From: Candidatus Villigracilis saccharophilus
Lineage (GTDB): Bacteria; Chloroflexota; Anaerolineae; Anaerolineales; Villigracilaceae
Reading direction: 5' to 3'
DNA: 64,000 bases
Assembly (NCBI GenBank): GCA_016709305.1
Contig: JADJNA010000055.1
Coordinates: forward strand, 1-64,000
This document shows, piece after piece, positions 9,367 to 18,070 of this stretch. The first letter of the stretch is position 1, and each line of letters starts with the position of its first letter. The translations under genes were made by a program, and so were the position numbers. Below the pieces are notes generated by a model. The model was not told the DNA's origin, did no database searches, and worked only from the letters and a program-made list of their open reading frames with translations.

Positions 9367-10128
9367 TTACGGGTGCAACTTGTCAGGCATTTTTTCGATG
9401 AAAACTTTTCTGTGATCTTCGCTTTTTAGCGCTTTGCGAATTTCCTTGATGGTTGGTTCTTCGATCATAAAAATAGTTGAGCCAATGAATTCATCGAGTC
9501 TGTGAACATCTCCATTTTGTATGAGTGGATAACTGCCAATGGATGGGAAGTTCATTCTTGCCTGCTCGGGCGTGGTGTGGCGGGAAATTTCAAAGCCAAG
9601 GATCGGCCATTGATCAGAGAGCAGGCCGAGGGTGGGGAAGAGGCCGTACGTTGTCCGCTCGACATGTGCCGGGATGACCAACCCGCCTAAAGCGTTGACT
9701 CGTTCGAAGATTCCATCAATTGAAAAACGGGTGGATGTGAGCAATAGGCGCGGTTCTGTGCGGATGTATTCGCCCTGTTCGTCGACGATGAATTGTTCAC
9801 CAAAGAATTCGGCGTGATTTATCGTATCTGGCATTGACTCATCTACTGCCGATTGCCAGCCTTCAAGATCGTTCAAATTTTCAAATAAACACAACAGATG
9901 AACATCTTCGCGGCTTTGCACTTCCATGCCGGGCAAAACTTTCAGCGTGGTTCCTTGCGCCGCTTTTTGCACTGCGGATACGTTCGCGCTGGCGTTATGA
10001 TCTGTGATGGCGATGATATCGATGTTAAGCTCAAGCGCTTTTTGCACGATCAGGGGCGGAATCATTTCCACCTCGGCGCAAGGCGAAAGAACGGTGTGTA
10101 CGTGCAAGTCTGCGCGAAATTTTTTCAT
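9367..10128 (-). CDS. PHP-domain metal-dependent phosphoesterase
   Basis: A 253-residue protein of the PHP superfamily. The metal-binding signature is visible: DLHVHTVLSPC near the N-terminus, ITDHNAS, then a later His (IPAHVER) and NGDVHRLDE near the C-terminus. Predicted to hydrolyse a phosphoester; the substrate is unknown. The start at ATG 10126-10128 overlaps the preceding stop as ATGA, showing translational coupling with the DRTGG gene. PHP proteins of this subgroup occur beside [FeFe] hydrogenase and DRTGG genes, so a regulatory or repair role connected to the hydrogenase is likely but not shown. Confidence 0.85.
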   Translation of the reverse strand: MKKFRADLHVHTVLSPCAEVEMIPPLIVQKALELNIDIIAITDHNASANVSAVQKAAQGTTLKVLPGMEVQSREDVHLLCLFENLNDLEGWQSAVDESMPDTINHAEFFGEQFIVDEQGEYIRTEPRLLLTSTRFSIDGIFERVNALGGLVIPAHVERTTYGLFPTLGLLSDQWPILGFEISRHTTPEQARMNFPSIGSYPLIQNGDVHRLDEFIGSTIFMIEEPTIKEIRKALKSEDHRKVFIEKMPDKLHP

Positions 10129-10484
10129 TCCTGAATATGAATGCCCATCTCCCAAAGCTTTCCGTCAATTTCGTAGGTTTGCTTCGATGTTGAGAGCAGA
10201 ATCACTCCCTGTTCATTGGCTTTTGCGATGGTGGCGGGATCTGGTTTGGCATTTTCAGTGATGATTATGGCAGCCACATCGAGCAATGCGGCGATGGCAA
10301 CGATGTTTAGGTGAGCTTGTAATGTGATCCAGAGGTAGTTATTTTTTGCGCCGGCCATGACGCACGATAGCAAGTCTGAGGTGTAGCCTCCTTCCGGCTG
10401 GATTTCTCCGAAATTCCGGGGATCGGTCAAAACGGTCAGGTTGAGGCGGTCTATGATCTGTTGAAGGTTCATGTGTTTATCCAT
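10125..10484 (-). CDS. DRTGG-domain protein (second copy)
   Basis: About 115-119 residues (two possible starts: ATG 10482-10484 overlapping the upstream stop, or ATG 10470-10472 giving MNLQQIID). The body resembles DRTGG domains: GGYTSDLLSCVMAGAK followed by hydrophobic strands ending VAAIIITENAKP. DRTGG domains are ligand-binding modules of uncertain specificity, found also in Pta and in CBS proteins. Coupled by ATGA to the PHP gene and by overlap to the CBS-HATPase gene, so these three proteins are made together. Confidence 0.75.
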   Translation of the reverse strand: MDKHMNLQQIIDRLNLTVLTDPRNFGEIQPEGGYTSDLLSCVMAGAKNNYLWITLQAHLNIVAIAALLDVAAIIITENAKPDPATIAKANEQGVILLSTSKQTYEIDGKLWEMGIHIQE

Positions 10485-11484
10485 CTTTTCGTCCGTTGAA
10501 ATTGTCGGTGGGCACGTGTATCCGCATGATAAGTTTTGTGCCCTTTCCGACTGTTGATTCGAGGTCCATGCTGTCGACACAGCGTTTGATATTGACCAGC
10601 CCCATTCCGGCGCCGAATCCCATTTCGCGCACACGCTCGGTGGCGGTGGTGTAACCCGGCTGAAGCACCTGATTAACATCGGGAATGCCAGGACCATCGT
10701 CGGTGGTGGACATGGTGATGCGGTGCGGTTCCACCTCCAGTTTTAAGATGCCCCCGTGCGTGGTGTGGATGATGAGATTTGTTTCGGCTTCGTAGACGGC
10801 GATGCCGCAGCGTCGCGCGATTTGTGGGTCTGCGCCAAGGCGCAGCAAGGCGCGTTTGATGTGACTGGATGCGTTGCCGCCATGTGTGAAGTCGTTGGCT
10901 TTAATGTTATAGCGCAAGACCAGCGTGGTCCTGTCGGAGATAATGTCTTCAAAGAGATGGCTGGCGCGGTAGCGGCGAACCTCTTCTTCCTTATAATCTC
11001 TTTGGAGCGCCACCAAAACGCCGCGGGTAATGTCCCCTTTGGTGATCATTCCCACCAGTTTGTTTTCTTCGTTCACAACTGGAAGCCGCCCCACGTGACT
11101 TTCTGCAAAAGTCTGCATGGCTTTGAAAATGGAATCATAACTTGCGACGGTGACAAGCTCGCGTGTCATGTATTGCCCGACCGTTTCCGTCAGGTCATTT
11201 CTTTGCATGGCTCGTACGATGTCTTCAATGCTGATCACGCCGACGAGTTTGTCATCTTCCATGACCGGAGCGCCTGAAATTCGGTTAATGCGCAGCATTT
11301 CCAACATATCTGACAACGACATTTCTGGTCTGGCTGTATGTAGATCCTTTGTCATCACCTCATGAATCTTGAGGTCATAGGACAGTTCTTCCACACGGTT
11401 GATCTCATGGGCATCCTGATCTGTGATCGGGCGGCCGCGGCGGCCGTGGATTTCCTGCTCGGTGCGAATTCTACTGGGACACAT
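10477..11484 (-). CDS. CBS-CBS-HATPase regulatory protein
   Basis: A 335-residue sensor-like protein. Two CBS repeats fill roughly residues 40-160 (IHEVMTKDLHTARPEMSL; VGQYMTRELVTVASYDS), each ending in a VGVISIEDI or VGMITKGDI type strand, and can bind adenine nucleotides. The C-terminal half is an anti-sigma-type HATPase: N box in YEAETNLIIH, G1 box DDGPGIPD, G2 box GFGAGMGLVNIK. No phosphoacceptor His domain is seen. I chose ATG 11482-11484, which overlaps the stop of the previous gene by 14 bp. Such proteins accompany [FeFe] hydrogenase operons; sensing of energy charge is inference. Confidence 0.82.
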   Translation of the reverse strand: MCPSRIRTEQEIHGRRGRPITDQDAHEINRVEELSYDLKIHEVMTKDLHTARPEMSLSDMLEMLRINRISGAPVMEDDKLVGVISIEDIVRAMQRNDLTETVGQYMTRELVTVASYDSIFKAMQTFAESHVGRLPVVNEENKLVGMITKGDITRGVLVALQRDYKEEEVRRYRASHLFEDIISDRTTLVLRYNIKANDFTHGGNASSHIKRALLRLGADPQIARRCGIAVYEAETNLIIHTTHGGILKLEVEPHRITMSTTDDGPGIPDVNQVLQPGYTTATERVREMGFGAGMGLVNIKRCVDSMDLESTVGKGTKLIMRIHVPTDNFNGRKDG

Positions 11485-11830
11485 TGGATTCAAAACTCGG
11501 CAGCCCGGCCTTGTGAAGCCGTCCACATAATTCAAACATCCCAAGCGGGCTCGTGATCAAAGGTATGTTTTCCAAGTTGGCGATCTGCAATGTTTCTGTT
11601 TGGGGTTGTTTGCCGCGGACAAAAATGATCGCGCGGAAATCAGCCATTTGAGCGGTGCGTACCACCTGGGGATTTGTCAGACCTGTTAATAAAACCGCGT
11701 TCGGCTGGCTTGCTGCTAGCACGTCGCTCATCAAATCTGCGCCATACCCGCCGTGGATATTAATATTCAAATTGGCGTCGGTGGTCAGCGTAGTTCCGTC
11801 CGCCAGTTTTATGATGTCATTTAATTTCAT
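11471..11830 (-). CDS. DRTGG-domain protein (first copy)
   Basis: A 119-residue protein starting MKLNDIIKLADG, with an AAAGGA ribosome binding site about seven bases before ATG 11828-11830. GGYGADLMSDVLAAS matches the pattern in the second DRTGG copy (GGYTSDLLSCVMAGA), and the hydrophobic strand AVLLTGLTNPQVV follows. It is the first gene of the 11.8-kb operon. Function unknown; the pair of DRTGG proteins with CBS-HATPase and PHP proteins forms the upstream regulatory block of the hydrogenase locus. Confidence 0.75.
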   Translation of the reverse strand: MKLNDIIKLADGTTLTTDANLNINIHGGYGADLMSDVLAASQPNAVLLTGLTNPQVVRTAQMADFRAIIFVRGKQPQTETLQIANLENIPLITSPLGMFELCGRLHKAGLPSFESNVSQ

Positions 11831-11953
11831 ACGAAAATCCTTTTTCAAATTTGTATTCGCCAATAATGAGATTTCAATTCTATTATTCACCACCCTGCTT
11901 GATTTAGTAAGTTTCATTGCTCATGCTTGGCGGGGAAGTATGTCCTGTCTTTA

Positions 11954-11971
11954 TCGTGACAATTTTCACAA
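11954..11971. promoter_or_regulatory. Rex- or CRP-like palindromic operator at head of hydrogenase locus
   Basis: TCGTGACAATTTTCACAA, identical at 14 of 18 positions to the site before hydC. On the minus strand it reads TTGTGAA-N4-GTCACGA, matching 12 of 14 positions of the Rex-type pattern. It lies about 125 bp upstream of the first DRTGG start, where the operon promoter should be; I could not settle the -10 and -35 boxes. Confidence 0.55.
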
Positions 11972-11984
11972 TCAATTGTAACAG

Positions 11985-12009
11985 AAAAAAAACCACCATC
12001 ATGGTGGCT
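11985..12009 (-). terminator. Rho-independent terminator after fdhD operon
   Basis: On the minus strand the perfect hairpin CCACCATGATGGTGG is followed by eight T. It separates the fdhD operon from the hydrogenase locus. Confidence 0.8.
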
Positions 12010-12202
12010 TGTAATTATTAGTAATTTTTACGATGTTTTGACTCTTTCATCCAAATTATGCAGTGATCAAGGATAGACTAAATATTTTTTGAAACACAAA
12101 GTCACGTAGCCGTTGAGATGAGAAAAACAGCATTAAAACTCCGTGTCTCCGCGGTTCTGGGGGGAAGGTTCTTTGTTCAGCTTTTATCTGACCATATTAT
12201 GA
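12010..12202. other. Non-coding stretch with possible dispersed-repeat remnant
   Basis: No gene is seen. The segment near 12135-12165 (CTCCGTGTCTCCGCGGTTC) resembles degenerate intergenic repeats common in some bacterial genomes, but no second copy was found in this window. Confidence 0.3.
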
Positions 12203-12994
12203 TCATGTTGTGCCATTCCTATTTTGCCCAACTCTTTGACTGTTTGAATACACGTTGAACCTGTGTTTCCTGGCGTAACCAATCAATGTGATTCCATACC
12301 GCTCCGCCATCTCAATTGAAAGTGACGATGGGGACGTGCGCGAGATCAAAATCGGGGCGTTCATCCGCGCGGCTTTTTGCAGCATCTCTGAACTGATACG
12401 GCCTGTGGTTATCAGGATTTTTGTGCTGGGACGGATATCGTTCATTAAGCATAACCCGGCGATCTTATCCAATGTGTTGTGTCTGCCGATATCTTCCGCC
12501 GAGATGACGATCTTTTCACCGTCGCTCAATGCGGAGGTGTGGACTCCGCCTGTTTCCCGATACAGGGATTGTGACTCGAACAGCATTTCCACCAGCTTGC
12601 CGATCGCTTCAGGCTGGAGCTTGAACTGGTCGCTGTCAAACGAGACATTCGGTTTCGCGAGGAGGTCTACCGCGGTCACGCCGCCTGTGCAGCCTGATGT
12701 CCTTCTCCATGATGCGGGCTGCTGAGCTTCATGGTTTAGCCAGATATCCACATTATCACCATGTTCGCACACGCGGACATCGCTAACCTCATCCATCTTT
12801 TCGATAATGCCTTCATTGTAAAGGAATCCAACGGCCAGCGCTTCCAGGTGGACAGGCGTGCACATGAACGTGATCCAGACTATTCCATTTACAGTGAGCG
12901 ACACGGGCGTTTCAACGATCGTCTCAGCGTCGAAAGATTTCCATTTTTGAAATTCATATTGTTCGTAATGAATCGATTTTTGCGGCGTGCTCAT
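12203..12994 (-). CDS. fdhD: Formate dehydrogenase accessory sulfurtransferase FdhD
   Basis: A 263-residue FdhD-family protein that transfers sulfur to the molybdenum/tungsten cofactor of formate dehydrogenases. Family features seen: ETPVSLTVNG, the region around LAVGFLYNEGII, VHTSALSDGE, and AEDIGRHNTLDKIAG with TTGRISSEMLQKAAR. The conserved cysteine site reads TSGCTGG, with one Cys rather than the CxxC pair of the E. coli protein. No formate dehydrogenase catalytic subunit lies in the window: the MopB-like domain in the hydrogenase locus lacks the Cys/Sec. Last gene of an operon with a DUF402 protein, YHS protein and glucosidase. Confidence 0.88.
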   Translation of the reverse strand: MSTPQKSIHYEQYEFQKWKSFDAETIVETPVSLTVNGIVWITFMCTPVHLEALAVGFLYNEGIIEKMDEVSDVRVCEHGDNVDIWLNHEAQQPASWRRTSGCTGGVTAVDLLAKPNVSFDSDQFKLQPEAIGKLVEMLFESQSLYRETGGVHTSALSDGEKIVISAEDIGRHNTLDKIAGLCLMNDIRPSTKILITTGRISSEMLQKAARMNAPILISRTSPSSLSIEMAERYGITLIGYARKHRFNVYSNSQRVGQNRNGTT

Positions 12995-13015
12995 TTTTTT
13001 TCTCCAACCAGTAAA

Positions 13016-13660
13016 TTAGATCTTATCCCAATTTTCGGGTAGCTTTGGCGCGGACCAGTTGCTGTCAGGCCGCCAATTAAACCAGGATGCATCCAAAGGA
13101 TATGCTCGTTTTTCAACTCGGGCAAATACGTCTTTTTGCGCTTCCTTAATTTTCTTCACCCAGTCTGGTCGTATACCGCCCGCTCGGATGCCGCGCTGGT
13201 ATTCATCCATATCCTTCCACTGCCATTCGTGTGACGCCTGGATCACAATATCCAGGTCGAGATCAAGGGTGTCAAACCCTAGGCGGGTGCGTCGAAAAGG
13301 AAGTTGAAAATTTATGTAATAACACAAGAAATTGTCGCTGGCCGCCTCCCAGATGTAGATTGTGGAATAGAATTTTTCAGGCTCCAGCAAGATCAAAAAA
13401 CGGTTGGTATGCCAGATAAACTTTTCCAATTGCAGAGTGTTCGTCAGCGTTTCATGCCACCGATCCCATTTGGCGGCATCATGTGCATGGTGGATATATC
13501 CGTTGGGTACCATGCACTCCGCGCCAGGCCAGATCAATAGAACGGTTTCCTCGGGCGTATCTTTTACGACCCGTGCTGATTGTATATAGACGGGATGCCC
13601 GTCAAATACACCTCTCAGGAGTACATTTTCCCCTTCATTCCACAGGTTGGGTTTCGTCAT
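13016..13660 (-). CDS. DUF402-domain protein
   Basis: A 214-residue soluble protein resembling the DUF402/FomD-like family: a beta-rich middle with WPGAECMVPNGY, then FYSTIYIWEAASDNFLCYYINFQ and FDTLDLDLDIVI, which supplies the acidic residues typical of the fold. Related proteins include nucleoside-diphosphate hydrolases, so a small phosphohydrolase role is possible, not shown. It starts 12 bp after the YHS gene and ends 21 bp before fdhD. Confidence 0.75.
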   Translation of the reverse strand: MTKPNLWNEGENVLLRGVFDGHPVYIQSARVVKDTPEETVLLIWPGAECMVPNGYIHHAHDAAKWDRWHETLTNTLQLEKFIWHTNRFLILLEPEKFYSTIYIWEAASDNFLCYYINFQLPFRRTRLGFDTLDLDLDIVIQASHEWQWKDMDEYQRGIRAGGIRPDWVKKIKEAQKDVFARVEKRAYPLDASWFNWRPDSNWSAPKLPENWDKI

Positions 13661-13672
13661 TTATAGACGGCC

Positions 13673-13897
13673 TTATTTTTTATCTGAATTACGGTGCATT
13701 TTATAGAACAAGTCAGGGTCAGACAAAAATGCGCCGAGACAGGAATCTGTGCAAAGGTAGATCGTCCGCCCGCGATATTGTGCACATGGAAAATATTGCG
13801 GGTCTGTGTCGTTGAACATCCGCCCGCACAGAGTGACGAATTTTTGCGGCCCGGATAATTTATTTGTTGTATCCGTTTTTATATCTGAGCTAGCCAT
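13673..13897 (-). CDS. Small YHS/TRASH-like cysteine protein
   Basis: A 74-residue protein. The segment FPCAQYRGRTIYLCTDSC followed by LGAFLSDPDLFYKMH looks like a YHS-type metal-binding motif, in which cysteines bind a metal and the aromatic tail packs on it; an additional Cys is at LCGRM. The start overlaps the stop of the glucosidase by 8 bp, so they are co-translated. Role unknown; metal handling or sensing is a guess. Confidence 0.65.
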   Translation of the reverse strand: MASSDIKTDTTNKLSGPQKFVTLCGRMFNDTDPQYFPCAQYRGRTIYLCTDSCLGAFLSDPDLFYKMHRNSDKK

Positions 13898-15621
13898 GGG
13901 TGGATTTTACTTCTGCGATAAAAATCTCAAACGGGTTGATCGCCAGGGCGTGCAGATCCTGTTTTTTCTGTGAATGGTCTGCGCTGGAGAATAAGGTGTG
14001 AAGTGTGCGAGCCTTGACCTCTTTAACTTTCGTAAGATCAAGTTCCAGCCGCTTATTGGAAAAATTAAGTACAACAACGACTTTTTGACTATCGGTGTGC
14101 CGAAGAAAGGCAAAATAATCCTTGGCGGCTGCGTGGATGGGCGTGTATTCACCAAAGATCAAGGCAGGCGATTGTTTGCGGACATTGATCAAATGTTGGT
14201 AATAATTCAGCAGGGAATAAGGACTCTGCGTTTGGTCTTTGACATTGATCCCATCTTTATAGTTGGGATTCACGGGCAGCCAGGGTGTGATATCCTGCGG
14301 GGAAAAACCCGCGTTTGAATTCTTGGACCATTGCATGGGTGTACGATTCTTGTCGCGGGTCATTTCAGCGGTGCGCGCCAATGCCTCTTCAGGATGGACT
14401 CCCATGCCGGTCACAATGGCGTGGTAATACCAAATTCCCATTGTGTCTTTTACCTGTGAAATGTCTGTCAGCATATAGTCGGTCATGCCGATCTCTTCGC
14501 CATTGTAAAGGAAGGCAGTGCCTTTTAAGGTTAATATCAACCCGGCGTGCAGGCGCGCCAACTCTGCGTCGTGAAGTTTATCTCCATAACGGGTGCGGAT
14601 GCGTGAAGAATCGTGGTTTCCTAATGTGTTGCAAGCCCACCCCTTTTCAACGGGCAGACTGTTCAACCTCTTCAGTCTTTCCTTTTGATTCTTGCGGATA
14701 TGCTGCGGCGTGAGCCGCTCGGTTCTCATCAGCGGAAAATTGAAGACCAGGTGCAGTTCATCGTTGCCGTTGCCCATATAGTCAATATTGTCATCTTCAC
14801 CCACCAGCATGCGGTCGCCGCCATACTCGTTCATCACGGCGCGCAGTTCCTGCATGAGGTCGTGCAAGCCCGCCTGCCCCCATTGATGCTTGAACATATC
14901 GTGCCAATATTTATCTTTTAGCTTTAGTTCCTTGGGAGTTTTCGCAAGATCAGAGAATCGGCGCAGCTCCGCCAGATTCATGGGGACGGAATGCGGCGTT
15001 CGCTTCGGATCTTCATAGATCGTGCCGATCGCGTCCAGTCGGTAGCCGTCCACGCCCAGGTCAAGCCAGAAGCGGGCTGCATCCCACATGGCTTGCTTGA
15101 CTTCAGGATTATGCCAGTTCAAGTCAGGTTGCTGCTTCATGAAGTAGTGATAATAATATTGACCACGTTCGGGCGCGTAGGTCCAGGCGTCGCCATCGAA
15201 GCACGACTGCCAGTTGTTTGGAGGCGTGTCCACCCAGACGTACCAATCCGCTTTGGGATTGGCGCGGCTGGATTTTGACTCTAGGAACCAGGCGTGCTCA
15301 TCGGATGTGTGGTTCAACACCAGGTCCAGAATGACGCGGATATTTCGTTTGTGTGATTCATCCAGGAAGAGTTTGAAATCATCCAGCGTGCCGTATTCAG
15401 GCGCGACATTGCAGTAATCCGAAATATCATAGCCGCAATCCCAATTTGGGGGAAGGGAAGTGCGGGGAGAGCCAAAGCGCATCCACGCCAAGGTCGGCGA
15501 GATAATCCAGTTTTTCGATGATGCCTTTGAAGTCGCCGATGCCGTCGCCGTTGCCGTCAGCGAACGAGCGCGGATAGATCTGGTAAAAAACAGCGGTCTG
15601 CCACCATTTGAGAGAGTTCAT
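13890..15621 (-). CDS. GH13 alpha-glucosidase / oligo-1,6-glucosidase family (one frameshift)
   Basis: Intracellular glycoside hydrolase of about 577 residues acting on alpha-glucosides. Starts MNSLKWWQTAVFYQIYPRSF. The GH13 regions are in order: DLVLNHTS (I), GVDGYRLDAI with the Asp nucleophile (II), VGEDDN with the acid/base Glu (III) and LGNHDSSR (IV). No signal peptide. The frame breaks near 15450: removing one A from a short A run restores PNWDCGYDISDY, so this is probably a read error. The upstream 128 bp (15622-15749) hold no gene, only an imperfect repeat of ACGTT..AACCTG. Confidence 0.88.
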
Positions 15622-15749
15622 TGGTTATGCAATTTCCTTTGATAAACGTTCCAACCTGTAGACGTTTTAACCTGCCAACTTTCCAACAATTTTAACGCAA
15701 TCATGTTTGAACACTTCCTCCTGATGTGGGGCATCGGGAAGTTCAGTTG

Positions 15750-16475
15750 TTAGATCCTGGCCGGGAAAGTGGAGAAATTCGTGCATGTCCAGACGCCATT
15801 AAAGGAACACCCGATCCATTCCAAGGATTCTTCCAGGCTGGTGTACATTGCGTATGTAAAATTCTTTAATCCGATGGTTCCCGCAAAATGCCCGCTCAGC
15901 ATTTCTCCGCCTATGATACCGCTGACATATATTGCCAGCGATATGAAGAACAGGAACTTGTACTTGTTTTCCAGATGAATAAAAAAACGCAGATAAGCGA
16001 GCATGAAAACAAAAACCGCGGCTAGGCCGGGGATGACCCAGGCAAAATAGAAAATACCGCCGTATCTTTCAAAGTTGAAGAGTCCACGCATTGGGTTGAT
16101 CAATTTTTCATGCAAAACCGAGGCTTCGTCCACGGATAGAATAAGAAATATTATGGACAGGCCGATCCAATGGATCTTGAACTTGTCTTTTATTGACGCT
16201 TTCCAGGCTCCAATGACCGCGAGCAGCAGGGCTGGGATGAATAGAATAATGGTGTTGAAATACGTTGGGACATTTGCTTCTGCATTGGTATAGAAGGAAC
16301 GCATAAGCAGATCGATCCAGAATTCCTGCCAGGCTCCGTGCATGTCGAATGTTTGGGGAAAGTATTTCAAATATTGTCCCCAGATGCTTAAGCAGACAAG
16401 CAGGACGATAACGGCGAATAGGGAAACAAGAACTTTGTTTGGATTAAGTTTAATGGTAGGAGTAGAGTTTGACAT
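15750..16475 (-). CDS. Uncharacterised multi-pass membrane protein
   Basis: A 241-residue protein with about six hydrophobic segments: residues ~15-33, ~75-92, ~100-118, ~140-165, ~172-192 and weaker others. A charged SVDEASVLHEKLINPMR loop follows the third segment and SLEESLEWIG stands near the C-terminus; I have seen this pairing in hypothetical membrane proteins but cannot name a function. The last ~20 residues after SLEEWIG-like sequence are polar and may reflect a frame error near 15810. Single gene with its own spacing on both sides. Confidence 0.55.
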   Translation of the reverse strand: MSNSTPTIKLNPNKVLVSLFAVIVLLVCLSIWGQYLKYFPQTFDMHGAWQEFWIDLLMRSFYTNAEANVPTYFNTIILFIPALLLAVIGAWKASIKDKFKIHWIGLSIIFLILSVDEASVLHEKLINPMRGLFNFERYGGIFYFAWVIPGLAAVFVFMLAYLRFFIHLENKYKFLFFISLAIYVSGIIGGEMLSGHFAGTIGLKNFTYAMYTSLEESLEWIGCSFNGVWTCTNFSTFPARI

Positions 16476-16533
16476 GCGGCAGCCTTTTGATTTTATTTTT
16501 CCGTGATTATATCCCTCGAAGTGGAATCTGGTT

Positions 16534-17043
16534 TCATAAAATACATGCGAATAATTTCAGGTCAATATCGTTTTTGGATAGCCTGACCATTTTTTCGTAG
16601 ACGAATCCGATCTTTTCCAGAACACGGATGGATCTGGCGTTGGCGGGGTCAACGATGGCGGCGAGGCGCTTCAGACCGATTACATCCCTGGCATACTCCT
16701 TCACTGCCAATGTGGATTCAACCGCATATCCTTTCGACCAATGGCGCGGCAGGAACGCGTACCCGATATCCACATCATCCAGGGCGTCGCGTTTGATCAG
16801 GCCGCAGATGCCGATCGACTCGCCGCTGGATTTTAGAATGACGAGGTTAAGACCGAAGCCATTTTTTGCGTAGCTGGCAGCGGGTCCGTTTTGAACGTAG
16901 ACATGGGCGTCTTCCACGGTTCGGACGCCGCGATCCCCGATATTTTGAATAAAGGCCGGGTCGTTCAGTAATTCGATCAGGAATTCAGCATCATTATTGG
17001 AAAGACGGCGATGGATAAGGCGTTCTGTTTCGAGGAGATTCAT
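16534..17043 (-). CDS. GNAT N-acetyltransferase (RimJ/RimL-like)
   Basis: A 169-residue acetyl-CoA-dependent acetyltransferase. It has ETERLIHRRLSNNDAEFL at the N-terminus, strand DIGYAFLPRHWSKGYAVE, which contains the acetyl-CoA pyrophosphate loop region, and the family's NARSIRVLEKIGFVYE motif near the C-terminus. Substrate unknown; the subfamily acetylates protein N-termini or small amines. Its start overlaps the preceding HAD gene by 4 bp (ATGA), indicating coupled translation. Confidence 0.85.
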   Translation of the reverse strand: MNLLETERLIHRRLSNNDAEFLIELLNDPAFIQNIGDRGVRTVEDAHVYVQNGPAASYAKNGFGLNLVILKSSGESIGICGLIKRDALDDVDIGYAFLPRHWSKGYAVESTLAVKEYARDVIGLKRLAAIVDPANARSIRVLEKIGFVYEKMVRLSKNDIDLKLFACIL

Positions 17044-17684
17044 GGTTGTAAAAGTGTTTTTAGCTCTGCCATATTTGCAAACGGGATCGCGCCTGCCGCA
17101 CGCAGAGACTCGCTCGAGGTGAACGCTGCGTGACCATATACTTTCATCCCGGCGCGGACGGCTGCCGTAACCCCCAGTGTGCTGTCTTCGATCACGATGC
17201 AGCGGGCGGGGGAAATATCAAAGGCTTTCGCGGCGGCTAGAAAGACGTCTGGAGCGGGCTTGGGATGCGGCACTTCCAATCCGCTGAAGATCGCGTTTCC
17301 AAAGTGTTCCGTCAGCCCGGCAATTTTCAAGCGGAGCGTGATCTCTTCACGGCTGCCGTTGGATGCGACACAGATCGGAGCGGACAAACTCTCGATCAGC
17401 GCGTGGATGCCAGGCACAATTTTTAGTTCTTTTTCAGTCAGCGGGGCAAGCCGTTCATCGAAAGTGGATAGAAAATTTTCCGGCGGAGTCCAGTTCAGTG
17501 TTTGTGCTGTGACTTCCAGTCTTTTGGATATGACCGCCCCTGAAAATTTCCTCAGGTATTCTTCGTACTTTAATTCAAAGCCATATTCCGCGAGCATCTG
17601 GACAAAGACTCGCGTGGCAAGCGGCTCGCTCTCGACCAGTACGCCGTCGCAGTCAAAGATGACAAGATCATAAGGTGTTTTCAT
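17040..17684 (-). CDS. HAD-superfamily phosphatase (beta-phosphoglucomutase-like)
   Basis: A 214-residue HAD hydrolase. Motif I is FDCDGVLVESEP (nucleophile Asp), motif II ICVASNGS, motif III Lys within PKPAPDVFLAAAK, motif IV VIEDSTLGVTAA. The cap sequence EEYLRKFSGAVISKRLE places it in the beta-phosphoglucomutase/phosphonatase-like subclass. It could act on sugar phosphates; no specific substrate can be read from the sequence. Co-translated with the GNAT gene. Confidence 0.85.
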   Translation of the reverse strand: MKTPYDLVIFDCDGVLVESEPLATRVFVQMLAEYGFELKYEEYLRKFSGAVISKRLEVTAQTLNWTPPENFLSTFDERLAPLTEKELKIVPGIHALIESLSAPICVASNGSREEITLRLKIAGLTEHFGNAIFSGLEVPHPKPAPDVFLAAAKAFDISPARCIVIEDSTLGVTAAVRAGMKVYGHAAFTSSESLRAAGAIPFANMAELKTLLQP

Positions 17685-17720
17685 AGGAGCGGAGATTATA
17701 CATGAATCTCCGCTCGTCTA

Positions 17721-18050
17721 TTAATCAACAATAAAAAGTTTTGCGCCTTCTTTTGTATAGGAACGGTGAGGTTCTGAGTCGTCGGCGACCTGGTAACTTG
17801 TGCCTGGGGTAAGGGTAAATTTTCTGCCATCTGCCAGCTCGGTCTGCAGTTCACCTTCTAGGCAGAACAGGATGTGACCTTTTTTGCACCAGTGATCGGC
17901 GAGGTAGCCCGCGCTGTACTCCACCACGCGTACTCGAATGGTATCAAATTGCTGCGTCCGCCAGAGCGCCATGCCCGTTTCACCTTTATGTTCAGTTGGG
18001 ACAATTGACGCCCAATCCGTTGTTCCAAATGGGATGTTTTTCATTTCCAT
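17721..18050 (-). CDS. DHCW-type cupin-fold protein
   Basis: A 109-residue single-domain cupin. The family signature region reads DHWCKKGHILFCLEGEL, and PGTSYQVADDSEPHRSYT forms the second cupin motif. Metal-binding residues His and Cys are present. Start chosen at ATG 18048-18050 (MEMKNIPFGT), six bases after GGAG; a TTG four codons earlier is unlikely. Its first 26 bases of coding sequence recur exactly at 19536-19561, fused to a DUF433 fragment. Confidence 0.75.
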   Translation of the reverse strand: MEMKNIPFGTTDWASIVPTEHKGETGMALWRTQQFDTIRVRVVEYSAGYLADHWCKKGHILFCLEGELQTELADGRKFTLTPGTSYQVADDSEPHRSYTKEGAKLFIVD

Positions 18051-18070
18051 GGGTATCTCCAATCAACCTA

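Noticed and set aside
15622..15749. Short repeats ACGTTCCAACCTG / ACGTTTTAACCTG as a regulatory array
   Set aside because: Only two imperfect units, no symmetry, not near a promoter box.
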